This document shows, in pieces, positions 36,569-46,329 of a DNA stretch of 64,000 nucleotides. The notes under the pieces were generated by a model that did not search any database, was not told where the DNA came from, and worked only from the letters and a program-made list of their open reading frames with translations. Source of the stretch: Bradyrhizobium sp. STM 3843 (lineage in GTDB: Bacteria; Pseudomonadota; Alphaproteobacteria; Rhizobiales; Xanthobacteraceae); the NCBI RefSeq assembly GCF_000239815.1, contig NZ_CAFK01000242.1, positions 36,374 through 100,373 on the forward strand, in the 5' to 3' direction. The position numbers and the translations under genes were made by a program. Within the stretch, counting starts at the first letter, position 1. The number at the start of each line of letters is the position of its first letter.

Positions 36569-37814
36569 ACATCGGGCCCTTCACGCTCTGCTTCTCGTCG
36601 ATCTTCAATCCATCCTTCGCCCGATCAGTTCTTGTCCACTGCGAATCCACCTGACCAAAAGCGAATTGGGCGTAAAGCTTCAATTTTCGAGCGACATAGA
36701 ATGGAATCAACAGCAGCGAGGCAGGGGGAACAAGATCCATGCCGCATTTGAGCCAGGCGATGCCGATGGCGGAGACAAACACCAGCAGATTTCCGGCGCT
36801 CACCCAAAGACCAATCGAAGAGCCACCGATGAGCGACGCCAGGAGCGAAAGGCCGAAAGCTGCGAGGACCAGCATCCCGAGCAGAGACACAGGCGGGACG
36901 GACAGGTCGAGCGCGACGGCCATAAGGTCGAGGTCTCGCTTGACACAGGCGCGCGCAAGAAGCTTGGGAGCCGCTCTCATGATCGTGTCGAGATGGCCAT
37001 GCTCCCAGCGCCTGCGCTGAGACTGCGCGCCCTTTGCAGACGTCGGGAATGTACTTCCAATGCGGGCTGTCGGGCAGAACAGCGGAGGATGCCCAGCTAA
37101 AGTCAGGTCCAAACCGAGGGTCAAATCCTCCACGATCTGCCCACTTGCAAGCTCTGCTGTCCGTATGACCTCCCAGGGGAATGCCATGCCGCTTCCCATC
37201 AGCTGGCAGGGCAGGTCCAGAACGAACAACCCGAGCGGGCGCAGCCAGTTCTTGACCCGCCAGGAGAATTCCGCGACCTGATGGTTGATCGAGGAGTTGA
37301 CGGGGGCGCTCATCAGGTAAAGCGCCTGGACCGGTCGGTTGCTGCTTCCGCAGGCACTTGCGAGAGCCTCGATTGCGCCCTCGGAGACGCGACAATCGGC
37401 ATCAACAATGATGACAACCGCTGGAGGCCGCGAACCAAGGTGACGTACGCCCCAGTCGAGCGCGTAGCCCTTTCCCCGCCGTACGAGGTCGGTCCGCTCG
37501 ATGACCTCAGCACCTGCATCACGCGCCATCGCCGCGGTATCGTCCGAGCAATTATCGGCCACGACCAGCAGTCTGTCGTGTGGGAGGAGCTGGGCGCGAA
37601 TATCGGCGATTGTCGGACGGATCCCGGAGCTCTCGTTGTGAGCCGGTATGAGGACGGCGAGCGGGGGACGCTGGATGCCGCTCGGTGCGGCGGGGACGGG
37701 ATGCTTGCGTCGAGAAAGTATTACCGCTGCAATGATCTCAGCGGCGAACACAGCCACCAAGGGCGCGAGGAGAACCGCAACAGCTATCGACAACAAGGAG
37801 ACGAAAGCCGTCAT
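36564..37814 (-). CDS. Membrane glycosyltransferase family 2 (QxxRW type)
   Basis: A 416-residue inner-membrane glycosyltransferase. One membrane segment (about residues 7-30) precedes the GT2 domain (AVLIPAHNES, VVADNCSDDT, VIIVDADCRV with the metal-binding DxD), and QSQRRRWEHGHL supplies the QxxRW acceptor motif of processive GT2 enzymes; two or three membrane spans follow (about 305-395). This arrangement is common to cellulose-synthase-like and EPS sugar transferases that work at the membrane. It is convergent with the megasynthase operon, marking the right border of that unit, and divergent from the Gfo/Idh gene. The sugar is not predictable. Confidence 0.85.
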   Translation of the reverse strand: MTAFVSLLSIAVAVLLAPLVAVFAAEIIAAVILSRRKHPVPAAPSGIQRPPLAVLIPAHNESSGIRPTIADIRAQLLPHDRLLVVADNCSDDTAAMARDAGAEVIERTDLVRRGKGYALDWGVRHLGSRPPAVVIIVDADCRVSEGAIEALASACGSSNRPVQALYLMSAPVNSSINHQVAEFSWRVKNWLRPLGLFVLDLPCQLMGSGMAFPWEVIRTAELASGQIVEDLTLGLDLTLAGHPPLFCPTARIGSTFPTSAKGAQSQRRRWEHGHLDTIMRAAPKLLARACVKRDLDLMAVALDLSVPPVSLLGMLVLAAFGLSLLASLIGGSSIGLWVSAGNLLVFVSAIGIAWLKCGMDLVPPASLLLIPFYVARKLKLYAQFAFGQVDSQWTRTDRAKDGLKIDEKQSVKGPMS

Positions 37815-38292
37815 TCCCCTATATTCCTCTGTTCCCGCGGGCCAAACTCGCGAACTGAGCAGGCGTTCCCATTATCAGAACTGCTCATGGCGCGGTGTCG
37901 GAATTCTTGCAGGCAGCACGTCGATCCCCAGCGAATTCGCCCCTAAATAGCCGCGAGCTGGGAACGGCACGCGTAAGATGGACCTGGAGACCAACGTTCC
38001 CCATACTTAAAAAGAGCGCGGTATGTTCAGCCACACCGCTCCGTTTTCACCATTTAATCATGTTAACTTTTCCGGCAACTTTGAAGGGCTCGCCAAGACC
38101 ACCCATTCCGGCTAGAGCGTATCCGAAAAGCTCAAGTGTTGCTAGACACAAGCGCAAGATACCGTGGTAAATGCAATGCGCCAATTGGAAGCTTTGCAAT
38201 AATCTGCAACATCTCGGTATTAATGGTAGAGCTAAAGTTGATATTAATGCTAGCGCCGGACTCGCCACTGCTGATTGCTGACAGGTTATGAA
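37815..38292. promoter_or_regulatory. Divergent intergenic region, GT2 / Gfo-Idh genes
   Basis: About 480 bases without a supported gene. AT-rich patches at about 38045-38070 and 38200-38250 fit promoters for the rightward oxidoreductase gene. I could not define promoter boxes or a convincing hairpin. Confidence 0.4.
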
Positions 38293-39348
38293 ATGAAAAA
38301 GCTTTCGGGCGTGTTGATCGGGTGCGGCGCCATTGCGCGCGAACATCTGACCGCTTTAGCGGAACTTGACAACGTTGAAGTGTCCGGCGTCTGCGACATC
38401 TCGTCCGCCCGAGCCGAGGCGATGGCCGAACGTTTTCAGGTGCCCAAATTCTATACGAACCATCGCGATCTTCTGGATGAACTGAAGCCGGACCTCGTCC
38501 ATATCACCACGCCGCCGGCGTCGCATCTTCCCATCGCCATGGATTGTTTGGAGCGGGGGCTGAACGTCTTCTGTGAAAAACCCATGACGGTGCAGTACGC
38601 CGATTTTTGTCTGCTCAAAGATAAGGCGATCGCCAAGGGTACTATGCTGATGGAAAATCAGCAGAACCGTTTCCATTCGTCGGTCCGGCGCATTCTTCAG
38701 CTGATCGAAACGGGTGAATTGGGAGACGTCCTTGACGTTCAGATCTGCCTGTCTCTCAACATCACTGGACCGAATAGCGCCTACACGGACATGAACGCCC
38801 CGCACTTCGGCATGACGCTGCCGGGCGGCGTGATCGGCGATTTTTTGCCGCACATCGCTTATTTGGCCTACATGTTCACCGGCAAGGCGCTGGCTGTGAA
38901 TGCGGTCTGGACGAAACATACGAAGTGCACGCCATTGCCGGCCGATGAATTCCGCGGCCTGATCAAAGGTGAGCGCACGACGGCCTTTGTCAGCTTCAGC
39001 GGCAATGCCCAGCCGGACGGATTCCTTATCCGAGTGATCGGCACTCGGATGCGGGTCGAAGCAAATCTTTACGAGCCGCCCAAGGTCGTAAGCAAGCGCT
39101 TGCGCAAGGGTGAGCCGGCGCTGATGACAGTCGTGGACGGGATTGCGGAAGCCCGCCAGGTGCTGACCGGCAGTATCGGGGGCTTTGTCCGGAAGCTGGC
39201 CGGGCAAAGCAGCTATGACGGGATGAAGGACATGCTGGCCGCTACATATCGGTCGATCGAATTGAAGCAGCCCCAGCCCATATCGTTGCAAGAGCTCGAT
39301 GAAATCGCGCAGCTTGCCGATCAACTCTCAGCTACGGCGAAGCCATGA
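38293..39348 (+). CDS. Gfo/Idh/MocA-family sugar oxidoreductase
   Basis: A 351-residue NAD(P)-dependent oxidoreductase. The N-terminal Rossmann domain begins LIGCGAIAREHL, the family motif EKP occurs in VFCEKPMTV (about residue 95), and the C-terminal alpha/beta domain contains GGVIGDFLPHIAYL. Members oxidise or epimerise sugars or sugar nucleotides and are frequent in EPS loci. The ATG at 38293 (MKKLSGVL) is preferred over the TTG at 38275 because it starts right at the first beta-strand. Its stop overlaps the next gene start (ATGA), so the pair probably performs consecutive steps on a nucleotide sugar. Confidence 0.85.
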   Translation: MKKLSGVLIGCGAIAREHLTALAELDNVEVSGVCDISSARAEAMAERFQVPKFYTNHRDLLDELKPDLVHITTPPASHLPIAMDCLERGLNVFCEKPMTVQYADFCLLKDKAIAKGTMLMENQQNRFHSSVRRILQLIETGELGDVLDVQICLSLNITGPNSAYTDMNAPHFGMTLPGGVIGDFLPHIAYLAYMFTGKALAVNAVWTKHTKCTPLPADEFRGLIKGERTTAFVSFSGNAQPDGFLIRVIGTRMRVEANLYEPPKVVSKRLRKGEPALMTVVDGIAEARQVLTGSIGGFVRKLAGQSSYDGMKDMLAATYRSIELKQPQPISLQELDEIAQLADQLSATAKP

Positions 39349-40325
39349 AAGTACTTGTATCCGGAGCAGGTGGTTTTCTGGGCCAGTCGGTGGTGAACTC
39401 TCTGGTCGAGCGCGGGCATCAGGTCCGCGCGATGGTGCGGCCGGCCGCTCGGGCTCCTGACTGGCCCGAGCAGGTCGAAGTGTTTCGCGCCGATCTGCGC
39501 GTTCATAAAGATCTCGCGCCGGCATTCGACGGCGTAGATGCAGTGATTCATCTTGCAGCCGCCGTAACCGGCAATGAAGACGCGCAATTTGCCTCGACCG
39601 TTGTCGCGACGGAGCGCTTCCTGGAGGCCATGGCGAAGTCGACCGTCAAGCGACTGGTCCATGTGAGCAGCCTCGTCGTGTATGATTGGTCAAGGGCAAA
39701 ATCCTGCATGGATGAGGAGACGCCGATCGAGTGCGCTCCCTACACTATGGGCGGGTACACGATCGCGAAGATCTGGCAGGAACGGATCGTGGAACGCTTT
39801 GCTCAGAGGAATTCCTGGGACATCACGATTGCAAGGCCCGGTTTCATTTGGGGCGATGGTCATGAGGAAATCGCCGCTATGGGGCGCAAGTTCGGGCGGC
39901 TGTATCTGATGTTCGGCCCGTTCACCCGATTGCCGCTGAGCCACGTGACGAATTGCGCCGATTGTCTGGTCTCAGCTCTCGAAAGCCCGACCGCATCGGG
40001 GCAAACGTTCAATATCGTCGACAGCGATGATGTCCGAGTCTGGCAGTATGTCAGAGAGTATGCACGGCGGACGCGGCAACCGGGATTGCTTGTCCCATTG
40101 CCGTATCATGTTGGACTTGGCTTGGCCCAGCTGGCCGCCTTTACCAGCAGAAAACTATTTGGTGAGAAGGGAAAGCTTCCGTCCCTGCTGACGCCGCGCC
40201 GCTTCGAGTCTCAGTTCAAGCCACTCCGTTTCAGCAATTCGAAGATCCGGACGAAATTGGGTTGGAGACCCCGCTTTAGCTTCGATGAGTGCCTGGCCGC
40301 GTCCTACAAACATCAAGTGACCTGA
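39345..40325 (+). CDS. NAD-dependent epimerase/dehydratase (extended SDR)
   Basis: A 326-residue extended short-chain dehydrogenase: the GAGGFLGQSV cofactor motif lies at residues 7-16, VIHLAAAV follows, and the active-site YTIAK lies near residue 143. It should epimerise, dehydrate or reduce a nucleotide sugar (or a related substrate) for the polysaccharide. It is translationally coupled to the Gfo/Idh gene by a 4-nt overlap and ends 22 nt before the convergent GT4 gene. Sequence alone does not reveal the sugar; an NDP-sugar 4-epimerase or reductase is the likely class. Confidence 0.83.
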   Translation: MKVLVSGAGGFLGQSVVNSLVERGHQVRAMVRPAARAPDWPEQVEVFRADLRVHKDLAPAFDGVDAVIHLAAAVTGNEDAQFASTVVATERFLEAMAKSTVKRLVHVSSLVVYDWSRAKSCMDEETPIECAPYTMGGYTIAKIWQERIVERFAQRNSWDITIARPGFIWGDGHEEIAAMGRKFGRLYLMFGPFTRLPLSHVTNCADCLVSALESPTASGQTFNIVDSDDVRVWQYVREYARRTRQPGLLVPLPYHVGLGLAQLAAFTSRKLFGEKGKLPSLLTPRRFESQFKPLRFSNSKIRTKLGWRPRFSFDECLAASYKHQVT

Positions 40326-40347
40326 TCCGGCGAACATCCAAGCTCAA

Positions 40348-41670
40348 TCAGCGAGCAGCAGTTGCGAGAGCGCGGGCAAGTATTGCGGCGAATCGCCTCG
40401 CTTCCGCGCTGATATCGAATTCCTGTTCGACTTTCCTGCGTCCCGCGGCTGCGAGCCGGGTCCGCAAGCTCGGATCCTCGACCAGTTGGCGAATGGCGGC
40501 AGCGGTCGCGTTTGCATCTCCCGGCGAGATGAGCAGGCCGCTCTCGCCGTCCTCTACAAGTTCTGGAATTCCCGCAATTCGTGTCGCGATGACGGGAACG
40601 CCCGCCGCCATCGCCTCCATCAGCACCACAGGGACGCCCTCGGCGAAGCTTGTGAGCACGAAAATGTCGGCTTGCTTGAGGAGGTCCCGGACCTGCGCCT
40701 GTGATTGATAGCCGAGAAAATGAACGCGCGCCGAGACGCCGAGCCGGCGCGCCTGCTCGATGAGCATGAGCCGGTCGGGGCCGTCGCCGGCGATCTCCAA
40801 TGTTACGTCGTCAAGCTTCGCTAATGCATCGAGCAGGACAGGTAAGCCTTTTGCGGCGGCGAGGCGTCCGACGAACAGCAACTTTTTGCCTCGCCCGGTG
40901 TGTTGACGCAACTCGAACAGATCGGGCTCAACGCCGCAATGGACGATCATCAATTTGTCCCAACAGTCGACCGGCGAAAACAACATGGCCTGACTGCGAC
41001 AAAAATGGCTGATGCAGTTCACGAACAGCGCGCGTCTGACTTTCTCGTCAATCCACCAGAGCCTGGGCTCGAGGAATTCGGAGGGCCCATGCATTGTAAA
41101 GCTGAATGTGAAACCTCCGAGCTCCGCGGCGATTGCCGCGACCGAGCAACTTGAATCGGAGAAGTGGTTATGGAGATGAGAAAGCGAGTGCTTTCGCATC
41201 AGCCGCGCCAGCATCGCCGCTTCGGCAAAATAGGCGGCTTGCCGCAACAGCGCGCGAAAGCCGGGTGGGCAGGTCCTGATGGCAAGCCGGAGCGCCGATA
41301 GGTAACGCTTGGGCGAAGAAAACAGCTGCGTCAGGTGGGCTCGAAGCAGGCTCGCCGGCGGAAGAAGATAGATCGTCGACCTTCTGATGGCTTCGACCTC
41401 GGCGCTGACGTTCTCGGTCGCTGGCGGCTTTCGGATCGAGAACGTCTGCACGTGATATCCGAGAGAGCGCAACATCGCGACCTCCCGTTGGATAAACGTG
41501 TCGGTTGCTCGCGGATACTGGCCAGTCAGAAATCCGAGCCGCATTTGGCCTGCTCTTGCCCGAGGACGATCGTCGCCCGTTGCCGCCGCATCGGTGATCA
41601 CGTCCCGCGCGGTCTTCGCTCGGAGCTCCGTGCCGCCAGCCGGTCTGGCCTTGTATCGCAGCTCTGCCAT
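40348..41670 (-). CDS. Glycosyltransferase family 4 (colanic-acid-type)
   Basis: A 440-residue GT-B fold glycosyltransferase. The N-terminal acceptor domain has FLTGQYPRATDTFI and the HLHNHFSDSS region; the C-terminal nucleotide-sugar domain has KKLLFVGRLAAAKG, EIAGDGPD and the ExxxxxxxE motif in SFAEGVPVVLMEAMA. This is close to the WcaL/AmsK/CpsK-like enzymes for EPS repeat units. A Met at residue 43 (MRLGFLTG) is a likely alternative start since the first 42 residues are low complexity. It is the last gene of a tight leftward operon: GT4, GT61, acetyltransferase, GT4, with gaps of 16, 3 and 6 nt. Confidence 0.87.
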   Translation of the reverse strand: MAELRYKARPAGGTELRAKTARDVITDAAATGDDRPRARAGQMRLGFLTGQYPRATDTFIQREVAMLRSLGYHVQTFSIRKPPATENVSAEVEAIRRSTIYLLPPASLLRAHLTQLFSSPKRYLSALRLAIRTCPPGFRALLRQAAYFAEAAMLARLMRKHSLSHLHNHFSDSSCSVAAIAAELGGFTFSFTMHGPSEFLEPRLWWIDEKVRRALFVNCISHFCRSQAMLFSPVDCWDKLMIVHCGVEPDLFELRQHTGRGKKLLFVGRLAAAKGLPVLLDALAKLDDVTLEIAGDGPDRLMLIEQARRLGVSARVHFLGYQSQAQVRDLLKQADIFVLTSFAEGVPVVLMEAMAAGVPVIATRIAGIPELVEDGESGLLISPGDANATAAAIRQLVEDPSLRTRLAAAGRRKVEQEFDISAEARRFAAILARALATAAR

Positions 41671-41676
41671 TGAAAT

Positions 41677-42234
41677 CTACCTTATTACCCGCGCTGGTAT
41701 TCCCACGGCGGTCGCTCCGGCCGGCACGTCGCGCAGTACGACGCTCATTGCGCCGATCTTGGCGCCGGAGGCGATCCTGATGCCGCCGAGCGCCTGAGCG
41801 TAGGCCCCGAAGTCGACATCGTCTTCGATCACCGGTGTTGGACCGCCCTCGACTCGGTTGCCGATCGTGACGCCTTGGCGAAGGGTGCAATTGCGACCGA
41901 TGACGGCTTGAGAATGAATAAAGATATTCCCGAAGTGATAGATCCGCAGGCCCGGACCAATTCGCGCCTCGACCGGCAAGCTGATGCCGGTCATCGTTTC
42001 CACCAGCCGAAAAAGCAGCCAGTACACTTTCAAGAGGAGGCTTCGTGCCAGGCCGTCCTTTCGCAGCAGGATACGTCGACCGAGCCGGTAGACCCAGATC
42101 GCCCAGATCGACTGCTCCCGCAGGAAGGGGCGGGGCGGGTAACGCGACAGGTCGGCTGCGAAATCGGGATCCTGCGTCATTCGTCTGCTGCTGCTGTATG
42201 ACTTTCCGTTGATCGATGCCTGCGGGCTGGACAT
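41677..42234 (-). CDS. Hexapeptide-repeat acetyltransferase (serine-acetyltransferase-like)
   Basis: A 185-residue left-handed beta-helix acyltransferase. After an N-terminal helical part (about 25-85) come the hexapeptide repeats: GLRIYHFGNIFIHSQAVIGR, the catalytic-type HFG region, LRQGVTIGNR, PVIEDDVDFGAYA, GAKIGAMSVVLRDVP and the closing VGIPARVIR. Serine O-acetyltransferases and EPS sugar O-acetyltransferases share this layout; the operon of glycosyltransferases favours sugar O-acetylation. It lies 6 nt upstream of the GT4 gene and 3 nt downstream of the GT61 gene. Confidence 0.85.
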   Translation of the reverse strand: MSSPQASINGKSYSSSRRMTQDPDFAADLSRYPPRPFLREQSIWAIWVYRLGRRILLRKDGLARSLLLKVYWLLFRLVETMTGISLPVEARIGPGLRIYHFGNIFIHSQAVIGRNCTLRQGVTIGNRVEGGPTPVIEDDVDFGAYAQALGGIRIASGAKIGAMSVVLRDVPAGATAVGIPARVIR

Positions 42235-42237
42235 CGG

Positions 42238-43518
42238 TCAAATTCCGGCCAGCGTCAAAGTCTGTTCAAGGATCTCGAGATCAACTTCGATATCGGCGCT
42301 CGCATCCCATGATTGAGGATAATCCGTGCCCAGGGTCGTGGGATGTCCCTTGCCCAGCATGTAGTAATACTGTAAGCCCAACTGGTTGCTGAGTTTCCAA
42401 AAATACGTCGCAACCAGTTCGGGCGAATAGATTTCGATGATCTTCGTTCCGGGCGAGCAGAAGATGACGTTGCTCATCCCTCCGCCATGTGGACCAATGA
42501 CCACCTCGCAGGACGCCATTACAGCCGCCTGTTCCGGCACCGACATCGTTTCCATGGCAGCGACCTCGAATCCGCGCTTTTTCAGCATCTCAATCACGAT
42601 GTCTTCATTCAGGACACGACGATAGCCGGCAAGGCCCCGGCTGATGTAGAGTCGACGCCCGGGCGACGGCATGTTGCGCCAATCCTGCAGCAGAAAGTTG
42701 CGTCGGAGAAAGTCGACCATCCATGGCCTGAAACAGCCGCCACCTAATGGGACAGATGGAACAATCAACTCACGCGCGCGCAGATAGCGCGTCTTATCTC
42801 CGTCGATGATTCTAGATGGTTCGATCCCGAGCGTAGCCAAGGTCTCACGCTGAAAGCGGGCACGTTGGCTGTTGACTAAGAAATAATCGACCCTGCTCAG
42901 ATCGATTCCAGCTAGCCTCATCAGTTCATAGCGCGGTAGTAGCTGAAACAGCCAGTGGTAATAGAGACTGGCGCCGTCCGTCGCCAGCACGGCTACGCTA
43001 GCGTCAATCTCTGCCAACGGTTCGAGGTCCCAATCCGAATTGAGCGCTGCCTCCGTCGTTAATTTCGGATCGTGAAAATAGGTCGAGACGTCTTTCAGAA
43101 ACTGGCCGTCGGGCGTGATGATGAGACCACGGTTAGTCGCTCGTCCTCTCGGCACTGACGCGACGAAGGTCTCGGGATAGTCGTAAGATTGATCCATCAG
43201 GAATTGGCGACGCATCTGACGGTGCACAGTCATCGGCAGAGGCATCGGCACCGTGCAGGCGGGGTCTACCTGACTGATTTTGGCTCCCAATGCGCGGCCC
43301 GATCTCGAGACCCAATCCGGCGTCGCCTCACAGACCGAGGATGGCGGATACAAACTATCGTTGTCGATAGCGGCCGAGGGCAGGATTTTCGCCAGCATTC
43401 GAGATCGCAACAGCTTGATCTGACGGCGCCATCGTTGGAGCGCTTTCCAGGACGGCCGCAAATGACGTTTCAACCAGTTTTTTGGCTGGTAGATGTCAAA
43501 CCAGAAAAGGGTCGCCAT
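42238..43518 (-). CDS. Glycosyltransferase family 61-like protein
   Basis: A 426-residue protein with the GT61 (DUF563) domain at about residues 180-400: YYHWLFQLLPRYELMR, a conserved LRARELIVPSVPL, RRLYISR, and the family signature VIGPHGGGMSNVIFCSPGT near the C-terminus. GT61 enzymes include beta-1,2-xylosyltransferases and bacterial capsule transferases, which is noteworthy because a UDP-xylose-forming enzyme is encoded at 53126-54085. No signal peptide or membrane segment is evident. It is second in the four-gene leftward operon, with its start 16 nt from the preceding GT4 stop. Confidence 0.84.
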   Translation of the reverse strand: MATLFWFDIYQPKNWLKRHLRPSWKALQRWRRQIKLLRSRMLAKILPSAAIDNDSLYPPSSVCEATPDWVSRSGRALGAKISQVDPACTVPMPLPMTVHRQMRRQFLMDQSYDYPETFVASVPRGRATNRGLIITPDGQFLKDVSTYFHDPKLTTEAALNSDWDLEPLAEIDASVAVLATDGASLYYHWLFQLLPRYELMRLAGIDLSRVDYFLVNSQRARFQRETLATLGIEPSRIIDGDKTRYLRARELIVPSVPLGGGCFRPWMVDFLRRNFLLQDWRNMPSPGRRLYISRGLAGYRRVLNEDIVIEMLKKRGFEVAAMETMSVPEQAAVMASCEVVIGPHGGGMSNVIFCSPGTKIIEIYSPELVATYFWKLSNQLGLQYYYMLGKGHPTTLGTDYPQSWDASADIEVDLEILEQTLTLAGI

Positions 43519-43534
43519 GAACGATTTCCTTCAC

Positions 43535-44650
43535 TCAGTTGACGCCGGAGTTCGATGACGATCGCGACCGCTCAACAATTTCAGCCAGAAAGTCCCGATA
43601 CTGCCTGCCTATCGCAGCCCATGAAAATCGTGTAGCTCGCTCAACGCGGGCCTGTTGTTCAACCGGAGGAGCGGCGAGCGCAAGCTCAAGGTTGCGGGTG
43701 ATATTGGCCGGATCATTCGTGTCGACTAGGTACTCCCGATCGCCAACGATCCACCGCGACCGCGGAGAATCATGCCCAACGACCGGCAGCCCGCAGGCCA
43801 AGGCTTCCACGAACACGTTTCCAAAAGACTCATCCATTGAAAGGTGTAGGAAGACATTGGCTGCTCGGTAAAGCGCCGGCATCTGCTGCGGAGTGAGGGT
43901 CAGGCGTGTAAAGCGCCCGGGCAATTGGCGGGCAGCGAGCTCGTCAACAGCCTGTCTGAGGGGACCGTCGCCTGCCACGACCAGGTGAGCATTCGGGATG
44001 CGGCTGACCGCATCGATGCCGACCTCGACGCGCTTGGAAGGGCTCAAGGCACTGACCATCAGGATGATCGGTCGATTGGCGGGCAGCCCAAACTGCTCAC
44101 GTTGAGCAGGCCCCGGCATGAAACGACTGCAGTCAACACCGTTTGGGATCACTCGACATCGCCAGCGATCCTTGTTCCGATCGTAGAAATCGGGATTGGT
44201 GCAAATGAGGCCTTCGCATCCAAAGAACCGGAATTCAGCGTCGTTGGAGTAGGCCGGCCAGTCCCCGTTCTGCGTTACGAATACGTGGGGCGGGCGGGAA
44301 CCCGACCAGACGGGGCGTCGCAAGGCCCAGTTGGTGAAAGGGTAGCTGCAGGTAACCGTCACGTCATAGTCGGCCGGCCGGTAGGCGGCCAGCAAGGCAG
44401 GCACAAAGCTCAACTCCTCATAAGCAAACTCGTTTCTCAGCATGGGCATCTTTGGAAGTCGCTCAAGCTTCTTGCGCGACGCGCTCGCCGCGCGCAGAAA
44501 ACGATACTGGACGTCGGCTTTTTCCTGTCCAGAGCCGATTAGCGTGACGGTGTCGCCGCCCTTCGCCAGCTCCGATGCAACGGAAATGAATGCTATTTCG
44601 GCCCCGCGGTCGTAGCGGTGCAGGCCTGGCAAAGCGAATAGGATTTTCAT
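43535..44650 (-). CDS. Glycosyltransferase family 4
   Basis: A 371-residue GT-B enzyme starting MKILFALPGLHRYDRGAE, a typical N-terminal acceptor strand, with the C-terminal donor domain signatures RVIPNGVDCSRF, PIILMVSALSPSKRVE, LVVAGDGPL and ESFGNVFVEALACGLPVV (ExxxxxxxE). It transfers a sugar from a nucleotide donor to the growing EPS repeat unit at the cytoplasmic face. It is the first gene of the leftward GT4-GT61-acetyltransferase-GT4 operon; 250 nt of AT-rich sequence upstream, up to the acyltransferase stop at 44902, should hold its promoter. Confidence 0.87.
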   Translation of the reverse strand: MKILFALPGLHRYDRGAEIAFISVASELAKGGDTVTLIGSGQEKADVQYRFLRAASASRKKLERLPKMPMLRNEFAYEELSFVPALLAAYRPADYDVTVTCSYPFTNWALRRPVWSGSRPPHVFVTQNGDWPAYSNDAEFRFFGCEGLICTNPDFYDRNKDRWRCRVIPNGVDCSRFMPGPAQREQFGLPANRPIILMVSALSPSKRVEVGIDAVSRIPNAHLVVAGDGPLRQAVDELAARQLPGRFTRLTLTPQQMPALYRAANVFLHLSMDESFGNVFVEALACGLPVVGHDSPRSRWIVGDREYLVDTNDPANITRNLELALAAPPVEQQARVERATRFSWAAIGRQYRDFLAEIVERSRSSSNSGVN

Positions 44651-44901
44651 GGACGCGAATGTTGAGGTTTGATCATTGAAACGTCGTTCTCGAACCCGAT
44701 CAGCGCCTGTGATGACAGCGCGGCACTATGCCTCCGTCGTACCTTCTCTGTGCTAGATGAGTTTTCTCTCAGCCGGATCAATATTATCCCGCTGTAGATT
44801 ATCCGTAGGCTGCCACCGGAGGAATGTCATAGGTTTTTCGATCAAAATCGAAAAGTGAATGTCAAATACGCTAATATTTATCATGAAGTGACACAAAAGC
44901 G

Positions 44902-46008
44902 TTAAGGGGCAGGAGCTGCGCGGCGAGTCATCAGCCGTTCTGAAGCGCTATTGAAGGCCCTTCTAACAGCGGGTTCCCAGTAGGCACTAACCAGCCAACT
45001 GAGCACGATAACCATAAGCAGTGCAAGGGCAAGGGATAGCCACTTGTCGATCCCTATCATCGTCAGCGCTCGGATTGCCCGACGTCCGATCTCGTCGTGA
45101 ACCAAGTACAGCGGGTAGGTGATGAGACCGAGATGGCGGACCACCGTCGCCATGCGCGGCGGGATTGAAAGGTGCGCATGCCCGGTGATTGCAATACAAA
45201 GGACGGCGGCCAACCAGGTCGCCACGGGCGCTGCTATGGAGTGGTAGGTCAGCATCTCTCGGGGCAGGAATTCCGCTCCCCGAAGGCAGATCTCGGTGAT
45301 GCACGCTGCAATTGCGATCAGGGCAGTCAGATACTCCCAGGTCGATAATTGCCGCGTGGTCGATAGCCACAGCCAAATGCCGGTGGCGAAGAAGCAGCCG
45401 TGCCGTAAGAGCAGCACGTTCATATGGTCGCTGATGTACCAGTCCTGGAACCCTGCCGCGACCATGTACATTCCGCTCCCCATCGTGAGCAGAAGTGCCA
45501 GCCGATTGATGTATTGAAATCGGTTGATGAATAACACGATGAAGATCACCGCATAGAACACGATCTCGACGGCAAGGGTCCAATATACCGGGGAGATCCA
45601 GGGGCCTTTCGGCAGCAGGACCAGGGACCTGAGATATGGAAGGATCTCTGCGTTCGGGGCCAGAAGAGCAAACGTGATGGTCGCGCACAGCCACGGCGCC
45701 GGGAGCAATCGCAGTGCACGGCCCTTAAGGAATTGGAGCGGGCTCGAGCCGTTGGCCGAATTGGCGATCACGAAGCCGGAAATGACGAAAAAGATCTCGA
45801 CCCCGACCCAGCCGAACCATGTCAAGGGCCATACCAGTTGGAAATCGGCCACCTGATTGACGTATGCGTAGTGAAAGCCAACGACGGAAAGCGCAGCCAG
45901 AAAACGAAGGACGTCGATGGCATAATAGTAGTGGGTCGGCTGTTTCGGTCGATTTGGATGCACGTGCCTCAACTCCTGGGCGGCGCGGGCCTGATTTATC
46001 TCGATCAT
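44902..46008 (-). CDS. Acyltransferase 3 family membrane protein
   Basis: From the ATG at 46008 the protein has 368 residues; a TTG at 46134 would add 42 residues with no homology-like features. The family start IDVLRFLAALSVVGFHY (with the conserved Arg and His) and FFVISGFVI are present, followed by about ten membrane segments. Acyltransferase-3 proteins such as OafA and ExoZ carry acetyl or other acyl groups across the membrane to modify surface sugars. There is no fused SGNH domain. It is one of three such proteins in this locus. Confidence 0.86.
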   Translation of the reverse strand: MIEINQARAAQELRHVHPNRPKQPTHYYYAIDVLRFLAALSVVGFHYAYVNQVADFQLVWPLTWFGWVGVEIFFVISGFVIANSANGSSPLQFLKGRALRLLPAPWLCATITFALLAPNAEILPYLRSLVLLPKGPWISPVYWTLAVEIVFYAVIFIVLFINRFQYINRLALLLTMGSGMYMVAAGFQDWYISDHMNVLLLRHGCFFATGIWLWLSTTRQLSTWEYLTALIAIAACITEICLRGAEFLPREMLTYHSIAAPVATWLAAVLCIAITGHAHLSIPPRMATVVRHLGLITYPLYLVHDEIGRRAIRALTMIGIDKWLSLALALLMVIVLSWLVSAYWEPAVRRAFNSASERLMTRRAAPAP

Positions 46009-46329
46009 CGAAAATGCAAGGCCGAGCCGATCCCGGGTCGCGCAGGAAATGGTTTTTAACGTTGTCGTGGAGGCTCGCAAGATCGGATGAAAAATCGGCT
46101 TCTTCAATATTCGGACAAGCCGTCCGCTTTGCAATAGGGTATATCCTTAATTGTGTCTGATTAAGAGTCCCCAAGCTCGTACTGTCGAGTAACCTTATTT
46201 CGTATGGTTGCCTGGACTGGGTTGGTCGCTAGCGTGTTAATTTGGTCGGCGAGGGTTTTGTCCGGAGCTTCGTCCGTGCTATCGAGCAGGAGGATAGCTG
46301 ACCGCCTGTTCAAGAATTCTGTATGACTT
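46009..46329. promoter_or_regulatory. Divergent intergenic region, acyltransferase / GT2
   Basis: About 320 bases, part of which (46009-46134) could be the N-terminal extension of the acyltransferase if its TTG start is used. The remainder must hold promoters for both directions; AT-rich patches occur at about 46135-46215. I saw no clear operator or hairpin. Confidence 0.35.

Noticed and set aside
41168..42241. 357-residue minus-strand frame overlapping the acetyltransferase and GT4 genes
   Set aside because: Overlaps two recognised genes in another frame and is very rich in Arg and Gly; a shadow frame.
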